Shown here: piece by piece, positions 1 to 8,693 of the stretch
Layout: each line of letters starts with the position of its first letter
How positions within the stretch are numbered: position 1 is the stretch's first letter
Assembly (NCBI GenBank): GCA_039818945.1
Contig: JBCBSZ010000009.1
Coordinates: 42,238 to 106,237, forward strand
DNA: 64,000 bases
Source: JBCBSZ01 sp039818945
GTDB taxonomy: Bacteria > Actinomycetota > Acidimicrobiia > Acidimicrobiales > Poriferisodalaceae
Reading direction: 5' to 3'
Notes under the pieces: model-generated
Databases searched by the model: none
Told to the model about the DNA's origin: nothing
Seen by the model: only the letters and a program-made list of their open reading frames with translations
Position numbers and translations under genes: made by a program

Positions 1-795
1 CCGTCGACCGATGCCGCCGCGTCCACCGGCGCCGAGGTCGGTCTCGACGGCATTGGGATGGTCTTTCCCGACGGCACCGTGGCGCTCGACGGCTTCGACC
101 TCGCGATCGAGCCGGGCCAGTTCGTTGCGCTGCTCGGACCGAGCGGCTGCGGCAAGTCCACCCTCCTGCGCATGCTGGCCGGCCTGGAGACCCCGACCTC
201 CGGTCGCGTGCTCGTCGACGGCGGCGAGCCGTCCGACTTCGCCTCCCGGGGGCGGCTCGGGATCGCCTTCCAGCACCCCGCCCTCCTCCCGTGGCGCACG
301 GTGCTCGCCAACGTCCGCCTCCCGATCGACGCGCTCGGCCGTCGTCGCCAGGATCGACGAGCGCTGAACGAGCGGATCCGCGAGCTGCTCGTCGTCGTCG
401 GCCTGGAGGGGTTCGAGTCCTCGCGCCCCGGTCAGCTGTCGGGCGGCATGCAGCAGCGGGTGGCGATCGCCCGGGCGCTGGTCAACGACCCCGGCCTCCT
501 CCTGCTCGACGAGCCGTTCGGTGCCCTCGACGAGATCCTCCGGGGCCGGTTGAACGGCGAGCTCGAACGGATCTGGGCCCACACCCGTCCGACCACCATC
601 CTCGTGACCCACTCGGTCAGCGAGGCCGCGATGCTCGCCGACGTGGTCGTCGTGCTGTCGGCGCGTCCGGGGCGGATCGTCGACCGGGTCGACGTCGAGC
701 TCCCGCGACCCCGGACGACCGACCTGTTGGAGACCGAGGCCGGACAGGCGTTGCTCCACCGTCTCCGCGTCGGACTGGCGGAAGGCGGCGCGTGA
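1..795 (+). CDS. ABC transporter ATP-binding protein (nitrate/sulfonate/taurine/pyrimidine type), 5'-truncated
   Basis: ATPase subunit that powers the permease encoded next to it. The reading frame is open from base 1, and the residues before the first in-frame ATG (base 58) already fit the usual N-terminal strand, so the true start lies upstream of the window. Visible motifs: Walker A GPSGCGKST near residue 46, signature LSGGMQQR near 146, Walker B LLLLDEPFGALDE near 167, and the switch histidine in LVTHS. This is the SsuB/TauB/ThiZ-like class. The stop overlaps the GTG of the permease gene (GTGA), so the two are translationally coupled. The substrate cannot be read from this subunit, and the binding protein is presumably upstream, outside the window. 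Confidence 0.93.
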   Translation, partial: PSTDAAASTGAEVGLDGIGMVFPDGTVALDGFDLAIEPGQFVALLGPSGCGKSTLLRMLAGLETPTSGRVLVDGGEPSDFASRGRLGIAFQHPALLPWRTVLANVRLPIDALGRRRQDRRALNERIRELLVVVGLEGFESSRPGQLSGGMQQRVAIARALVNDPGLLLLDEPFGALDEILRGRLNGELERIWAHTRPTTILVTHSVSEAAMLADVVVVLSARPGRIVDRVDVELPRPRTTDLLETEAGQALLHRLRVGLAEGGA

Positions 796-2348
796 CGCGC
801 CTCCTCCGCGGCCTCGTCACCGTCGTCGGCGCGCTGGTCGCGTGGCAGCTGCTCGCCACGATCGTCGACAGCACCGTCTACCCGACCCCGACCGACATCC
901 TCGGCTCCGTCGAGCTCGACACCATCGTCGAACCGGTGGCGCAGACGGTCCGGCTCGCGCTGGTCGGCTTCGTCATCGGAGTCACGGTGTCGATGGCGAT
1001 CGGCCTGCTCTGCGTGCTCGTCCCGCGCTTCGAGCCCATCGGCTTGCAGCTCGCCCTGCTCACCTACACGGTGCCCGTCCTGGCGCTCGGGTCCGTGCTG
1101 GCGACGATCTGGTCGGCGACCGCCACCCGCATCACGATCGCCGCGTTGTTCACCGTCTACACCACGGTGATCGGCACGGTCGTCGGGTTGCGCTCCGCCG
1201 ATCGACACAGCGTGGAGCTGGTCACGGCCTTCGGAGCGTCGCGGCTCGGGCGGGCGCGCCTGATCGAGCTCCCCGCGGCCGTGCCGTCGTTGCTCGCAGC
1301 GTTGAAGATCGCGCTCCCGGCATCGTTGCTCGGCACGATCATCGGCGAGTACATCGGCGGTGACGGGGGCGTCGGCGTGGCGATGCTGTCCTCGCAGCGC
1401 CTCGGCAACGTCGAACGTGTCTGGGCGCTCGCGATCGCGATCAGCGTCGTGGCCGGCGCCGGGTACCTGGCCATCGCCGCCGTCGAGCGGATGGTCGACC
1501 GGCGCCGACCGAGCGTCGGCATCCCGTCGCGCAGCTCGCGCCCCGAGCTCACCCTCTCGGCGCCGAGGCGGCTCGCGCGGGGTGTGCTCCAGGGCCTGGC
1601 GATCGTCGGCGTCGTCCTCGGCCTCTGGTACGGAGCGCTGTGGTACTTCGACGTCAACGCGTTCGTCGGGATCACGCCCGACCGGGTGTGGGAGCACCTC
1701 GTCACCGGCGACGACGCCGCCGCCAACCGTGACCTCCTCTTCGGCGAGCTGTCGACGACGTTCGGGCACGCGGCCTTCGGCTTCGTCGTCGGCACCGGCG
1801 CCGGGGTCGTCGGCGCGATCGCCATGCGGCTGGCGCCGTGGGCGGAGCGGATGATCCTGCCGCTGGCCGTGACCGCGCAGTCGGTGCCGATCGTCGCGCT
1901 GTTGCCGCTCGCGCTGCTCCTGCTCGGGCGGGGGAACCTGCTCGTGGGGGTCGTCGCCGGGCTCGTCAGCTTCTTCCCGACGCTCGTCAACGTCGACGCC
2001 TCGTTGGCCCGCACACCGACCGCGGCCGTCGACCTCGTCGCCGCGAACGGAGCGAGCTCGTGGCGCAACATGGTCCTGACCCGACTGCCCTACGCCGCCC
2101 CGGCGCTGTTCGCCTCGGCCCGCATCGCCATCCCGGCGTCGGTCGCCGGCGCGCTCCTCGTCGAGTGGCAGGTGCTCGGCAACGGGATCGGGAGGGTCAT
2201 GGTCAACTCGGCGCTCCAGTCCCGCTACGTCACGCTCTGGAGCGCGGTGGTGGTGATCAGCGTGGCGACGACGCTCGTCGCGCTGATCGCCCTCGCCGGC
2301 GAACGGATCGTCAGCCGCCGGTTCGGCCTGGATTCGAGCCTGTCGTGA
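792..2348 (+). CDS. Fused tandem ABC permease (two BPD_transp_1 domains in one chain)
   Basis: A 518-residue membrane protein starting at GTG 792 inside the ATPase stop codon. Each half has the SsuC-like arrangement of helices plus a cytoplasmic coupling loop: GASRLGRARLIELPAAVPSL in the N-terminal half and NGASSWRNMVLTRLPYAAPA in the C-terminal half. They are joined by a short basic linker (about residues 235-260). SsuC/TauC/ThiX permeases normally have one domain of about 250 residues and work as dimers, so this is a natural single-chain dimer. The halves have diverged and may form an asymmetric path. Co-transcribed with the ATPase. A link to the downstream deaminase (pyrimidine or thiamine-precursor uptake) is inference only. 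Confidence 0.9.
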   Translation: MTRLLRGLVTVVGALVAWQLLATIVDSTVYPTPTDILGSVELDTIVEPVAQTVRLALVGFVIGVTVSMAIGLLCVLVPRFEPIGLQLALLTYTVPVLALGSVLATIWSATATRITIAALFTVYTTVIGTVVGLRSADRHSVELVTAFGASRLGRARLIELPAAVPSLLAALKIALPASLLGTIIGEYIGGDGGVGVAMLSSQRLGNVERVWALAIAISVVAGAGYLAIAAVERMVDRRRPSVGIPSRSSRPELTLSAPRRLARGVLQGLAIVGVVLGLWYGALWYFDVNAFVGITPDRVWEHLVTGDDAAANRDLLFGELSTTFGHAAFGFVVGTGAGVVGAIAMRLAPWAERMILPLAVTAQSVPIVALLPLALLLLGRGNLLVGVVAGLVSFFPTLVNVDASLARTPTAAVDLVAANGASSWRNMVLTRLPYAAPALFASARIAIPASVAGALLVEWQVLGNGIGRVMVNSALQSRYVTLWSAVVVISVATTLVALIALAGERIVSRRFGLDSSLS

Positions 2349-2421
2349 CGATCGGCCACGGTACTGGGCAGCCGGAGCGTCCAACTACCTTTCCTCACCG
2401 ACCGATCATCGACGGAGACGG

Positions 2422-2904
2422 ATGTACGACGACCTGAAGTGGCTCGAGCGGACCATCGAGCTCGCCGACGAGGCCGCAGCCGAGGGGAACCATCCCTTCG
2501 GCGCCGTGCTCGTCGACGCCGACGGCTCGGTCATGGCCGAGGGCAAGAACGAGTTCCTCGTCGACCGCGGGCCGGGGCACGCGGAGACCAACCTGGCCCG
2601 TCGCGCCGCTCGGGAGTTCGAGCCCGAGGTGCTGCGGGACGCGACGCTGTACACCTCGGTCGAGCCCTGCTGCATGTGCTCGGGCACGATCTACTGGGCG
2701 GGGATCGGCGCGGTCGTCTTCGGCATGACCGAGGCGAGGCTCGCCGAGCTGACCGGGGACGATCCCCTCAACCCCACCCAGGACCTCGACTGTCGCACCG
2801 TCTTCGCCGCCGGGAGGACACCGGTCGTGGTCCGCGGTCCCTACGACGAGCTCGAGGACCGCATCGTCGCCCAGCACCGGGCGTTCTGGACGTCCGGCGC
2901 CTGA
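2422..2904 (+). CDS. Zinc-dependent nucleobase/nucleoside deaminase (CDA fold)
   Basis: A 160-residue hydrolytic deaminase. The zinc site of the guanine/cytosine/tRNA-adenosine deaminase superfamily is complete: H53 and E55 in HAE, and PCCMC at 82-86 giving C83 and C86. HPFGAVLVD at 24-32 is the usual substrate-pocket strand. Length and the YWAGIGAVVFG segment fit free-base deaminases (guanine or cytosine) better than TadA. The start is ATG 2422 with a GGAGA ribosome site. It follows the ABC permease by 73 bases on the same strand, which suggests deamination of an imported base; the sequence alone does not prove the substrate. Confidence 0.85.
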   Translation: MYDDLKWLERTIELADEAAAEGNHPFGAVLVDADGSVMAEGKNEFLVDRGPGHAETNLARRAAREFEPEVLRDATLYTSVEPCCMCSGTIYWAGIGAVVFGMTEARLAELTGDDPLNPTQDLDCRTVFAAGRTPVVVRGPYDELEDRIVAQHRAFWTSGA

Positions 2905-2923
2905 TCGCTGCGCGTCCCGGCGG

Positions 2924-3376
2924 TCATCGGGTCACCGTGAAGGTGACCGAGTCGGTCAGGTCCAGCGCGGTGTGTGCGCCGTCGCCCGCCTGGAGGCACA
3001 GGGAGTACTCACCCGGCGCGAGATCGAGCGTCGTGAGCGTGCTCCCGTCGCCGAGGTGCAGGTGCGCGCCGTCGGCGGGGATGACCTCGCCAGGCTCGAC
3101 GCACCCGATGTCGATCATGAGGTGCAGGTGGCCGGCGCCGGACCGGACCGCGCCGGCGGGCTCGACCTCGAAGCCGTCGGTTCCCATCTCGATGTCGACG
3201 GGCCCGGACAGCACCGCCCCGTCGAGGGGGGCGATGATCGAGACGGAGCCGGTGGGGACGTCGGCGGTGCCGTAGCCCGCGGCCGAGGACGAGGAGGACC
3301 CGCCGCACGCGGCCGTGAGCGCGACGGCGGCGAGGAGGGCGATGACGAGTCGGAGGGGGAAGGTTCGTCGTGGCAT
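2924..3376 (-). CDS. Lipoprotein with DUF4399 domain
   Basis: A 150-residue exported lipoprotein. A basic N-end and hydrophobic run lead to the lipobox LTAAC with a Ser-rich linker after the cysteine. The rest matches DUF4399, recognisable by GHLHLMIDIGC, the HLHLGDGST stretch and the closing LDLAPGEYSLCLQAGDGAHT; these histidine-rich turns may bind metal. Domain function is not established. It is convergent with the deaminase gene (stops about 20 bases apart) and 126 bases downstream of the DUF2236 gene on the same strand. Confidence 0.8.
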   Translation of the reverse strand: MPRRTFPLRLVIALLAAVALTAACGGSSSSSAAGYGTADVPTGSVSIIAPLDGAVLSGPVDIEMGTDGFEVEPAGAVRSGAGHLHLMIDIGCVEPGEVIPADGAHLHLGDGSTLTTLDLAPGEYSLCLQAGDGAHTALDLTDSVTFTVTR

Positions 3377-3502
3377 GCCGGAGGAATCGACGGCTCGACG
3401 CCGGTCGAAACCGGCATCGGACCGATGGTCGGTCGATCCGGAGCGGTGACGGTCGCCGCGGTCGGGCCGACCGGTTCGCGCCGCACAGCCGTCCGGCCCC
3501 GA

Positions 3503-4447
3503 TCAGCCCGAGCGTCGGCGGAGGAGCTCCCGGGCCTCGGGCGGGAGCGGTTGGCGGAACCGCCCGGCGGGCACGGGGGCGCCCGTTCTGACCAGCGCCA
3601 GGTGCCACGACGGCGAACTGCCGAGCGACCACCTCAGGAAGCCGATCGCGAGGCGACCGATCCGTTCGCCGCCCGCACGCTCCTGGACGCCGATGATGTC
3701 CTGCAGCCGCGCCGGGATCGTGGCGACCGCCGCCGAGAGGAGCAACCGGTAGGCGACGAGCACCGGCCAGGCCAGAGGCGGCCGACGCAGGAACTCGACG
3801 ACCTGCCGCTGCCCAGGCGACGACGCGAGTCCCGGGTGGTCGCGCAGCCAGGCATCGAGCGCCGGGGCGGTGGAGGGGAGCGGAGCGGCGCCGAGCAGTT
3901 CGCCCACGGCCTGCTGCTCCCGGACGAAGCGGTCCGCGTCGGCGGCGCTGAGCTCGTCCGCTCCGTAGTGCCGGTAGGCGGACAGGAACGACGCGGTGAG
4001 CGCGTTGTGCACCCACGCCGCCAGCTCCGGATCGCCTGCCGCGTACGGCCGCCCCCGCGACGACTCGCCCCGCACCGGGGCGTGCACCCGTCGCACGATG
4101 CCGACCGCCTGCTCGACCTCGGGTCGGGCGCCGAAGGTCGTCGCCGTCACGTAGGCGGAGGTGCGGGAGAGCCGGCCGAGTGGATCGTCCCCGTAGGTGG
4201 AATGGTCGGCGACACCCGCGACGACCTCGGGATGGGCGGCCTGGATGAGGAGGGCGCGGATGCCGCCGACGAAGGCGGCGGCATCACCGATGACCCGCCA
4301 CGACACCGAGTCCGGCCCGAGCAGTCCGGGGTCGCCCACGTGGTCGAGGGTGTGCTCGAGGGGGTTCGGCGCGTGGCTGAACAGGTTCGTGGTCGTTGCG
4401 ACGATCCGGTCGCGGAGCTCGTCGAGGAGTCGCCGGAGCCGATCCAT
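3503..4447 (-). CDS. DUF2236 / MpaB-like oxygenase family protein
   Basis: A 314-residue protein of the DUF2236 family, which includes rubber oxygenase (Lcp) and fungal MpaB-type enzymes. Family marks are the N-terminal WRVIGDAAAFVGGIRALLIQ block, AAHPEVVAGVADHSTYGDDP with candidate haem-proximal histidines, RLSRTSAYVTATTFG, and the later ALTASFLSAYRHYG segment. No signal peptide is seen, so it should be cytosolic. Most actinobacterial members have no assigned substrate. The ATG at 4447 gives MDRLRRLLDELRD and a normal family length. Confidence 0.82.
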   Translation of the reverse strand: MDRLRRLLDELRDRIVATTTNLFSHAPNPLEHTLDHVGDPGLLGPDSVSWRVIGDAAAFVGGIRALLIQAAHPEVVAGVADHSTYGDDPLGRLSRTSAYVTATTFGARPEVEQAVGIVRRVHAPVRGESSRGRPYAAGDPELAAWVHNALTASFLSAYRHYGADELSAADADRFVREQQAVGELLGAAPLPSTAPALDAWLRDHPGLASSPGQRQVVEFLRRPPLAWPVLVAYRLLLSAAVATIPARLQDIIGVQERAGGERIGRLAIGFLRWSLGSSPSWHLALVRTGAPVPAGRFRQPLPPEARELLRRRSG

Positions 4448-4544
4448 CGGTCCGGACGGTATCGGCCGTGAGGATCGACTCGTCGCCCCGTGCAGTGGGT
4501 TCGACCGGGTGCCGTCCCCGGGTCGCGTCGATCGTCCGGTTCGG

Positions 4545-4919
4545 TCAGCGACCGTCGTTCAGGACCGCGGAGACGGTCGCGAGCGAGAAGACCGACAGCG
4601 CCGGGAGATACCGCTTCACGGGGTCCCCGGCCTTGATGTGCATGGCGATGGCACCCGCCATGAGCATCGCGAGGCCCGCCGACGCCGGCCGGACCAGCCG
4701 AGGCTCGGCGTGGCCCGCCAGCATCGTGCCCGCGAGGCCGACCTTGACGGCACCGACCGCGTACATCTGGCTCTCCGTGAACCCGTAGACCTCGAACTCC
4801 TCCTTCATGTTCGTGGCGCCGCCCCCGCGGTAGCCCGTGTCCTTGTCGAAGCGGAGCGTCCAGACGTTGATGATCCAGAGCGCAGCCGCCGTCTGTGCCA
4901 GCTTGCCGATCAGCTTCAT
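4545..4919 (-). CDS. DoxX-like small membrane protein
   Basis: A 124-residue protein with about four hydrophobic segments (AALWIINVWTL; MYAVGAVKVGLAGTMLAG; ASAGLAMLMAGAIAMHI; LPALSVFSLATVSAVL), the size and layout of DoxX-like proteins. An open frame continues upstream to about 5204, but that part is arginine-rich shadow of the WhiB gene; ATG 4919 has an AGGGGG ribosome site a few bases before it and begins MKLIGKLAQT. Function unknown beyond the family's loose association with redox membrane proteins. Confidence 0.7.
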   Translation of the reverse strand: MKLIGKLAQTAAALWIINVWTLRFDKDTGYRGGGATNMKEEFEVYGFTESQMYAVGAVKVGLAGTMLAGHAEPRLVRPASAGLAMLMAGAIAMHIKAGDPVKRYLPALSVFSLATVSAVLNDGR

Positions 4920-5034
4920 GGCCGTTCCCCCTGGGCTCGGAGCCGACCCACCGTAGGCATCGACGAGCCCGGGGCGCGTCTCCGTCAGGTTCGAGGGCGA
5001 GTTCGAGTCGGGGCCGCCGCGCCGGTCAGCCGCT

Positions 5035-5595
5035 TCAGGCGGACACCGCGGCGCGCATCCGGCGTCGGCGGCGCCGGGTGTCCTCCACGACGACGCGGTC
5101 GTGGCGCAAACGGACCTCGGCACCATCCAGCACACCGATGGCGGCGTCGCAGCTCGGGCAGCGCAGCGCGCCATCGGCCGAGGGCGAGAACCGCAGATCG
5201 GCACGGTGGACGACGAGCCACTCCCTGCCTCCGGCCATCTCGATCGCCATCCGCCCCTCGCTGGCCGCTTGCGTCGGCGTGGACAGCAGCGGCCAGGCGA
5301 GCGCGGACGAGCAGGCGCCGCAGGCCGGCGTCACCAGGGCGCCGTGGTCGCGGCGAGGTCCCGTCGGGTGCACGCTCGATCGACCGAGCCGCCGCTCCTC
5401 GGGCGTCCACCCGCCCCAGACCCCGTGCGAGACGCCGTGTGCCACCGCATCATCTCGGCAGGCGTCGGTGACGGGGCAGCGCAGGCAGATCCGCTTCGCC
5501 CACTCCGCGAGCTCGGCGTCGAAGAACGTCGTCGGCGACTCGCCCCGGCACGCCGCAGCCGAGCGCCAGTCCGACCTCGTGGCGATCGTGTCCAT
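5035..5595 (-). CDS. WhiB-family iron-sulfur regulator with C-terminal zinc-ribbon-like extension
   Basis: A 186-residue transcription factor. The N-terminal half is a standard Wbl domain: C16, C37, C40 and C46 (C-x20-C-x2-C-x5-C) to hold a [4Fe-4S] cluster, then GVWGGWTPEERR, the sigma-contact turn. Wbl proteins usually end soon after; this one continues about 100 residues with two more pairs, C92-x2-C95 and C146-x2-C149, spaced like a zinc ribbon, and ends in a run of six arginines likely to bind DNA. Start is the ATG at 5595 (MDTIATRSDW), where homology begins. It stands alone between a DoxX-like gene and a TetR gene. Confidence 0.88.
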   Translation of the reverse strand: MDTIATRSDWRSAAACRGESPTTFFDAELAEWAKRICLRCPVTDACRDDAVAHGVSHGVWGGWTPEERRLGRSSVHPTGPRRDHGALVTPACGACSSALAWPLLSTPTQAASEGRMAIEMAGGREWLVVHRADLRFSPSADGALRCPSCDAAIGVLDGAEVRLRHDRVVVEDTRRRRRRMRAAVSA

Positions 5596-5714
5596 GCGCG
5601 GTCGTCTCCGTGGGGTCGGTGCCGGAGGGATGGACCGTACGCAGCAGCTGTTTCGGATCGGGGACCGAACGATGAACGGGGTGTGAGGTCCCCCTGAAGC
5701 CTCGCCCCGCCCGA

Positions 5715-6284
5715 TCAGCGGCGCAGGGTCTCGTCGGTCACCCGCCCCAGGCCCAGGGCGAAGAGGTGCTCGATGTCCTCGAGCCCGGGCGGGGACATGC
5801 CCTGGAGCTCGAGCATCACGTAGCCGTGGACCGTTGCCCACAGGTGGAAGGCGCGCTGGCGCGCCGTGGCGTCGTCGGCGGTCGGGTGGGCCCGGGCGAC
5901 CGCGTCGACGAGTCGCTCGAACGAGCGGGCTGCGGTGGCCATCGCCTGGTCGCTGGGCTCGAAGTCGGGCACGGCCCGGCCGAACATGACGAGGTAGTAG
6001 GTCGAGTGGTCGAGGGCCCAGCGGCGGTAGGTGCGACCGAGCTCGACCAGGTCGTGGCCGACCTCGTCGAGCGCGGCGTCGAAGGAGGTGAAGCCCTCGA
6101 CGAAGAGGGCATCGACCAGGCCCTCCTTGCCGCCGAAGTAGGTGTAGACGCCGGTGGTCGAGCAGTCCGCTCCGGCGGCGACCCGTCGGACGGTCAGCGC
6201 TCCGGCTCCCTCGTCCTGCAGCACCTGGACGGCGCTGGTGAGGATGCGATCCCGTTGGTCGAGGGTTGACGTCGGTTCGGGCAC
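5715..6284 (-). CDS. TetR-family transcriptional regulator
   Basis: A 189-residue repressor divergent from the carotenoid oxygenase gene, 50 bases apart. The N-terminal helix-turn-helix is clear (LTVRRVAAGADCSTTGVYTYFGGKEGLVDALF, residues about 32-63, quoted only as a region). The C-terminal half, with YYLVMFGRAVPDFEP and FHLWATVHGYVMLEL, fits the WHG-type ligand domain. The start is GTG 6284, immediately beside the palindromic operator at 6285-6313, so binding there would also shut its own gene. Ligand unknown; an apocarotenoid or retinoid is plausible from the neighbour. Confidence 0.88.
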   Translation of the reverse strand: MPEPTSTLDQRDRILTSAVQVLQDEGAGALTVRRVAAGADCSTTGVYTYFGGKEGLVDALFVEGFTSFDAALDEVGHDLVELGRTYRRWALDHSTYYLVMFGRAVPDFEPSDQAMATAARSFERLVDAVARAHPTADDATARQRAFHLWATVHGYVMLELQGMSPPGLEDIEHLFALGLGRVTDETLRR

Positions 6285-6313
6285 GTAACTAAGTTATCGC
6301 ATAACAAAGTTAC
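6266..6313 (+). promoter_or_regulatory. Promoter and TetR operator between regulator and carotenoid oxygenase
   Basis: A near-perfect 29-base palindrome occupies 6285-6313: outer arms GTAACT and AGTTAC, inner arms GTTAT and ATAAC, centred on CGC. It is AT-rich in an otherwise very GC-rich region. A plus-strand promoter TTGACG (6266-6271), 18 bases, TAAGTT (6290-6295) can be drawn, with its -10 box inside the palindrome. The palindrome also abuts the GTG of the divergent TetR gene. This is the layout of a self-regulated TetR switch. Confidence 0.75.
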
Positions 6314-6334
6314 GCCCGGCCATCGGAGCAGCAC

Positions 6335-7726
6335 ATGACCGACACCGATCCCGACGTCGTCGCACCCGCCACCAATCGCTACCTCGAGGCGAACTACGGC
6401 CCCGTCGCCGAGGAGGTCACCGCGTTCGACCTGCCGGTCATCGGTGAGCTGCCCCCCGAGCTGAGCGGGCGCTACCTCCGCAACGGCCCCAACCCGGCCG
6501 AGCCGCCGGCCGAGCCGGCCCAGCACCACTGGTTCATGGGCGACGGCATGGTGCACGGCGTCCGGCTGCGCGAGGGGAGGGCCGAGTGGTACCGCAACCG
6601 CTACGTCGGCTCGAAGGCCATGAGCGACCGGCGCGGCGAGCCGGACGTCGCCGGGCCGAACTGGTCGGGGTCGTCGACCGGGCCGAACACCAACGTCGGC
6701 GGCTTCGCCGGGCGGACCTGGGCGATGGTCGAGGCCGGTGGCACCCCGGTCGAGCTCACCTACGAGCTGGAGACGATCGGCCGCAACGACTTCGACGGCA
6801 CCCTGCCGGGCGCCTTCACCGCGCACCCGAAGTTCGATCCCGACACCGGCGAGATGCACGCGATGGTCTACGCCTGGGCCCAGTGGCTCGACCACGTGCA
6901 GTACGTCGTGGTGAGTCCCGACGGCCGGGTCTCGCGCACGGTCGACATCCCGCTGCCCGGCATGACGATGCTCCACGACATGTCGCTCACCGAGCGGTTC
7001 GCCGTGGTCTACGACCAGCCGTGCACCGTCGATCTCGACCTCGCCTTCGCCGGTCGGTTCCCCTTCCGGTGGGATCCCGACTACGGCAACCGCGTCGGCC
7101 TGTTGCCCCGCGACGGCGAGGCGGCCGACATCACGTGGATCGACGTGCCGCTCGGCTACTCCTTCCACCCGATGAACGCCTTCGACACGCCCGAGGGCGG
7201 AGTGGTCGTCGATCTCTGCGTCTACGACGCGATGTTCGATCGCGACCTGCTCGGCCCCTTCGGCGAGCCGACGCTCCCTCGTCTCGAGCGCTGGGAGCTC
7301 GACCCGGAGCGCCGCACGGCGAGCACGACCGTCATCGACGACTCGCCGAACGAGTTCCCCCGACACCGCGGGTCGCTGAGCACCAAGCCCTACCGCTACG
7401 GCTACTGCGCCTCCCCGTCCGGCGATCCCGCGGCCGGGTGGCCGACGCTCAAGCACGACCTGCAGACCGGCGAGCGGACCGTGTTCGACCACGGCCCCGG
7501 CCGGGCCGCCGGTGAGCCGGTGTTCGTCGGCCGCCCCGGCGACGACGCCGAGGACGGCGGGTGGCTCGTGACCTTCGTCCACGACCTCACCACCGACGGC
7601 GCGGAGCTCGTCGTGCTCGACGCGCAGGACTTCGGCCGGGGTGAGGTCGCCCGGGTCCAGCTGCCCCAGCGCGTCCCGTTCGGCTTCCACGGCAACTGGG
7701 TCAGCGACGCCAGCGTCGCCCCCTGA
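6335..7726 (+). CDS. Carotenoid cleavage oxygenase (RPE65/CCD family)
   Basis: A 463-residue non-haem iron dioxygenase that cleaves a polyene chain to aldehydes. The seven-bladed propeller family is recognisable by RYLRNGPNP near residue 47 and the four iron ligands H164 (FTAHPKFD), H214 (MLHDMS), H278 (YSFHPMNAF) and H452 (FGFHGNW). Length matches bacterial lignostilbene/apocarotenoid oxygenases; which bond is cut cannot be read. No signal peptide. It is controlled from the palindrome shared with the divergent TetR gene. Confidence 0.93.
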   Translation: MTDTDPDVVAPATNRYLEANYGPVAEEVTAFDLPVIGELPPELSGRYLRNGPNPAEPPAEPAQHHWFMGDGMVHGVRLREGRAEWYRNRYVGSKAMSDRRGEPDVAGPNWSGSSTGPNTNVGGFAGRTWAMVEAGGTPVELTYELETIGRNDFDGTLPGAFTAHPKFDPDTGEMHAMVYAWAQWLDHVQYVVVSPDGRVSRTVDIPLPGMTMLHDMSLTERFAVVYDQPCTVDLDLAFAGRFPFRWDPDYGNRVGLLPRDGEAADITWIDVPLGYSFHPMNAFDTPEGGVVVDLCVYDAMFDRDLLGPFGEPTLPRLERWELDPERRTASTTVIDDSPNEFPRHRGSLSTKPYRYGYCASPSGDPAAGWPTLKHDLQTGERTVFDHGPGRAAGEPVFVGRPGDDAEDGGWLVTFVHDLTTDGAELVVLDAQDFGRGEVARVQLPQRVPFGFHGNWVSDASVAP

Positions 7727-7771
7727 GTCGGGCTTCCACCGAGGCCGGCACCTCGCCCGGTCAGCGACCGC

Positions 7772-8617
7772 TCAGACGCCGTCGCTGAGCGGCCAGAGAT
7801 CGGGGAAGTCGGCGGAGCGGCCCTCGGCCGTGGCGCCGAAGGCCTCGGCCATGTCGTCGGTGTCGAACATGGCCGCGTTCCAGTTGGCGATGAACTCCAG
7901 CCCGTCGGCCACCGAGTGGTCGCGACCGAAGTTCATCGAGCGCTTGGTGCCCCACACCGCCATCGGGCTCTTGGAGGCGATCTCGGCGGCGACGCCCATG
8001 ACGCCGTCGAGGAGCGCGTCGCGGTCGGGGTAGACGGCGTTGACGAAGCCGGCCTCCCTGGCCTCGGCGGCCGACCACCGGCGGCCGGTGAAGGCCAGCT
8101 CGCGGACGATGCCCTCCGGGACGAGCTTCGGCATGCGTTGCAGCGTGCCGACGTCGGCGGTCATCCCGATGTTGATCTCGGCGATCGAGAAGAAGGCGCT
8201 CTCGTCGGCGTAGCGCAGGTCGGCGGCCGAGACCATGTCGATGCCGCCGCCCACGCAGGCGCCGCCGATGGCGCACAGGATCGGCATGCGGGCCCGTTCG
8301 AGGGCGTCGAACGAGTCCTGGAGGCGCAGCGCCGTGCTGCGGAACCGCTCGTTGCGACGGCTGCGATGGCCCGCCGATGCGCCCGGCGAGAGGCTGTCGT
8401 TGCCGGCGAACACCTCGAGGTCCATGCCCGAGCAGAAGTGGCGACCTTCGCTCGAGAGCACCATCGCCCGGGCGTCGCCCGAGGCGGACAGGCCGTCGAC
8501 GATCTCGGGCAGCTCGCGCCAGAACGCCGGGATCATCGAGTTGTGCTTCTCCGGCCGGATCATCCTCACGTGGGCCACCCGATCGGTGATCTCCACGTCG
8601 AAGCACTCGTACCCCAT
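7772..8617 (-). CDS. Crotonase-family enzyme, probable delta(3,5)-delta(2,4)-dienoyl-CoA isomerase
   Basis: A 281-residue enoyl-CoA hydratase/isomerase superfamily member. The two oxyanion-hole segments are present (HFCSGMDLEVF and GGACVGGGIDMVSAADLRYA). INIGMTADVGTLQRMPKLV carries the DVGTLQRLPK signature of mammalian ECH1-type dienoyl-CoA isomerases, including the catalytic aspartate; a hydratase would have a glutamate pair in that area. Role: beta-oxidation of odd-position double bonds. ATG 8617 is preceded by AAGGAG. It converges with the carotenoid oxygenase gene, leaving a 45-base gap. Confidence 0.85.
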   Translation of the reverse strand: MGYECFDVEITDRVAHVRMIRPEKHNSMIPAFWRELPEIVDGLSASGDARAMVLSSEGRHFCSGMDLEVFAGNDSLSPGASAGHRSRRNERFRSTALRLQDSFDALERARMPILCAIGGACVGGGIDMVSAADLRYADESAFFSIAEINIGMTADVGTLQRMPKLVPEGIVRELAFTGRRWSAAEAREAGFVNAVYPDRDALLDGVMGVAAEIASKSPMAVWGTKRSMNFGRDHSVADGLEFIANWNAAMFDTDDMAEAFGATAEGRSADFPDLWPLSDGV

Positions 8618-8693
8618 CGCTGCGCTCCTTCGCTCGGTGCGAGCACAGTGAACGACCGTCTGCGGCCCGCCCGCAAGCCGGCGACCGACGGCA

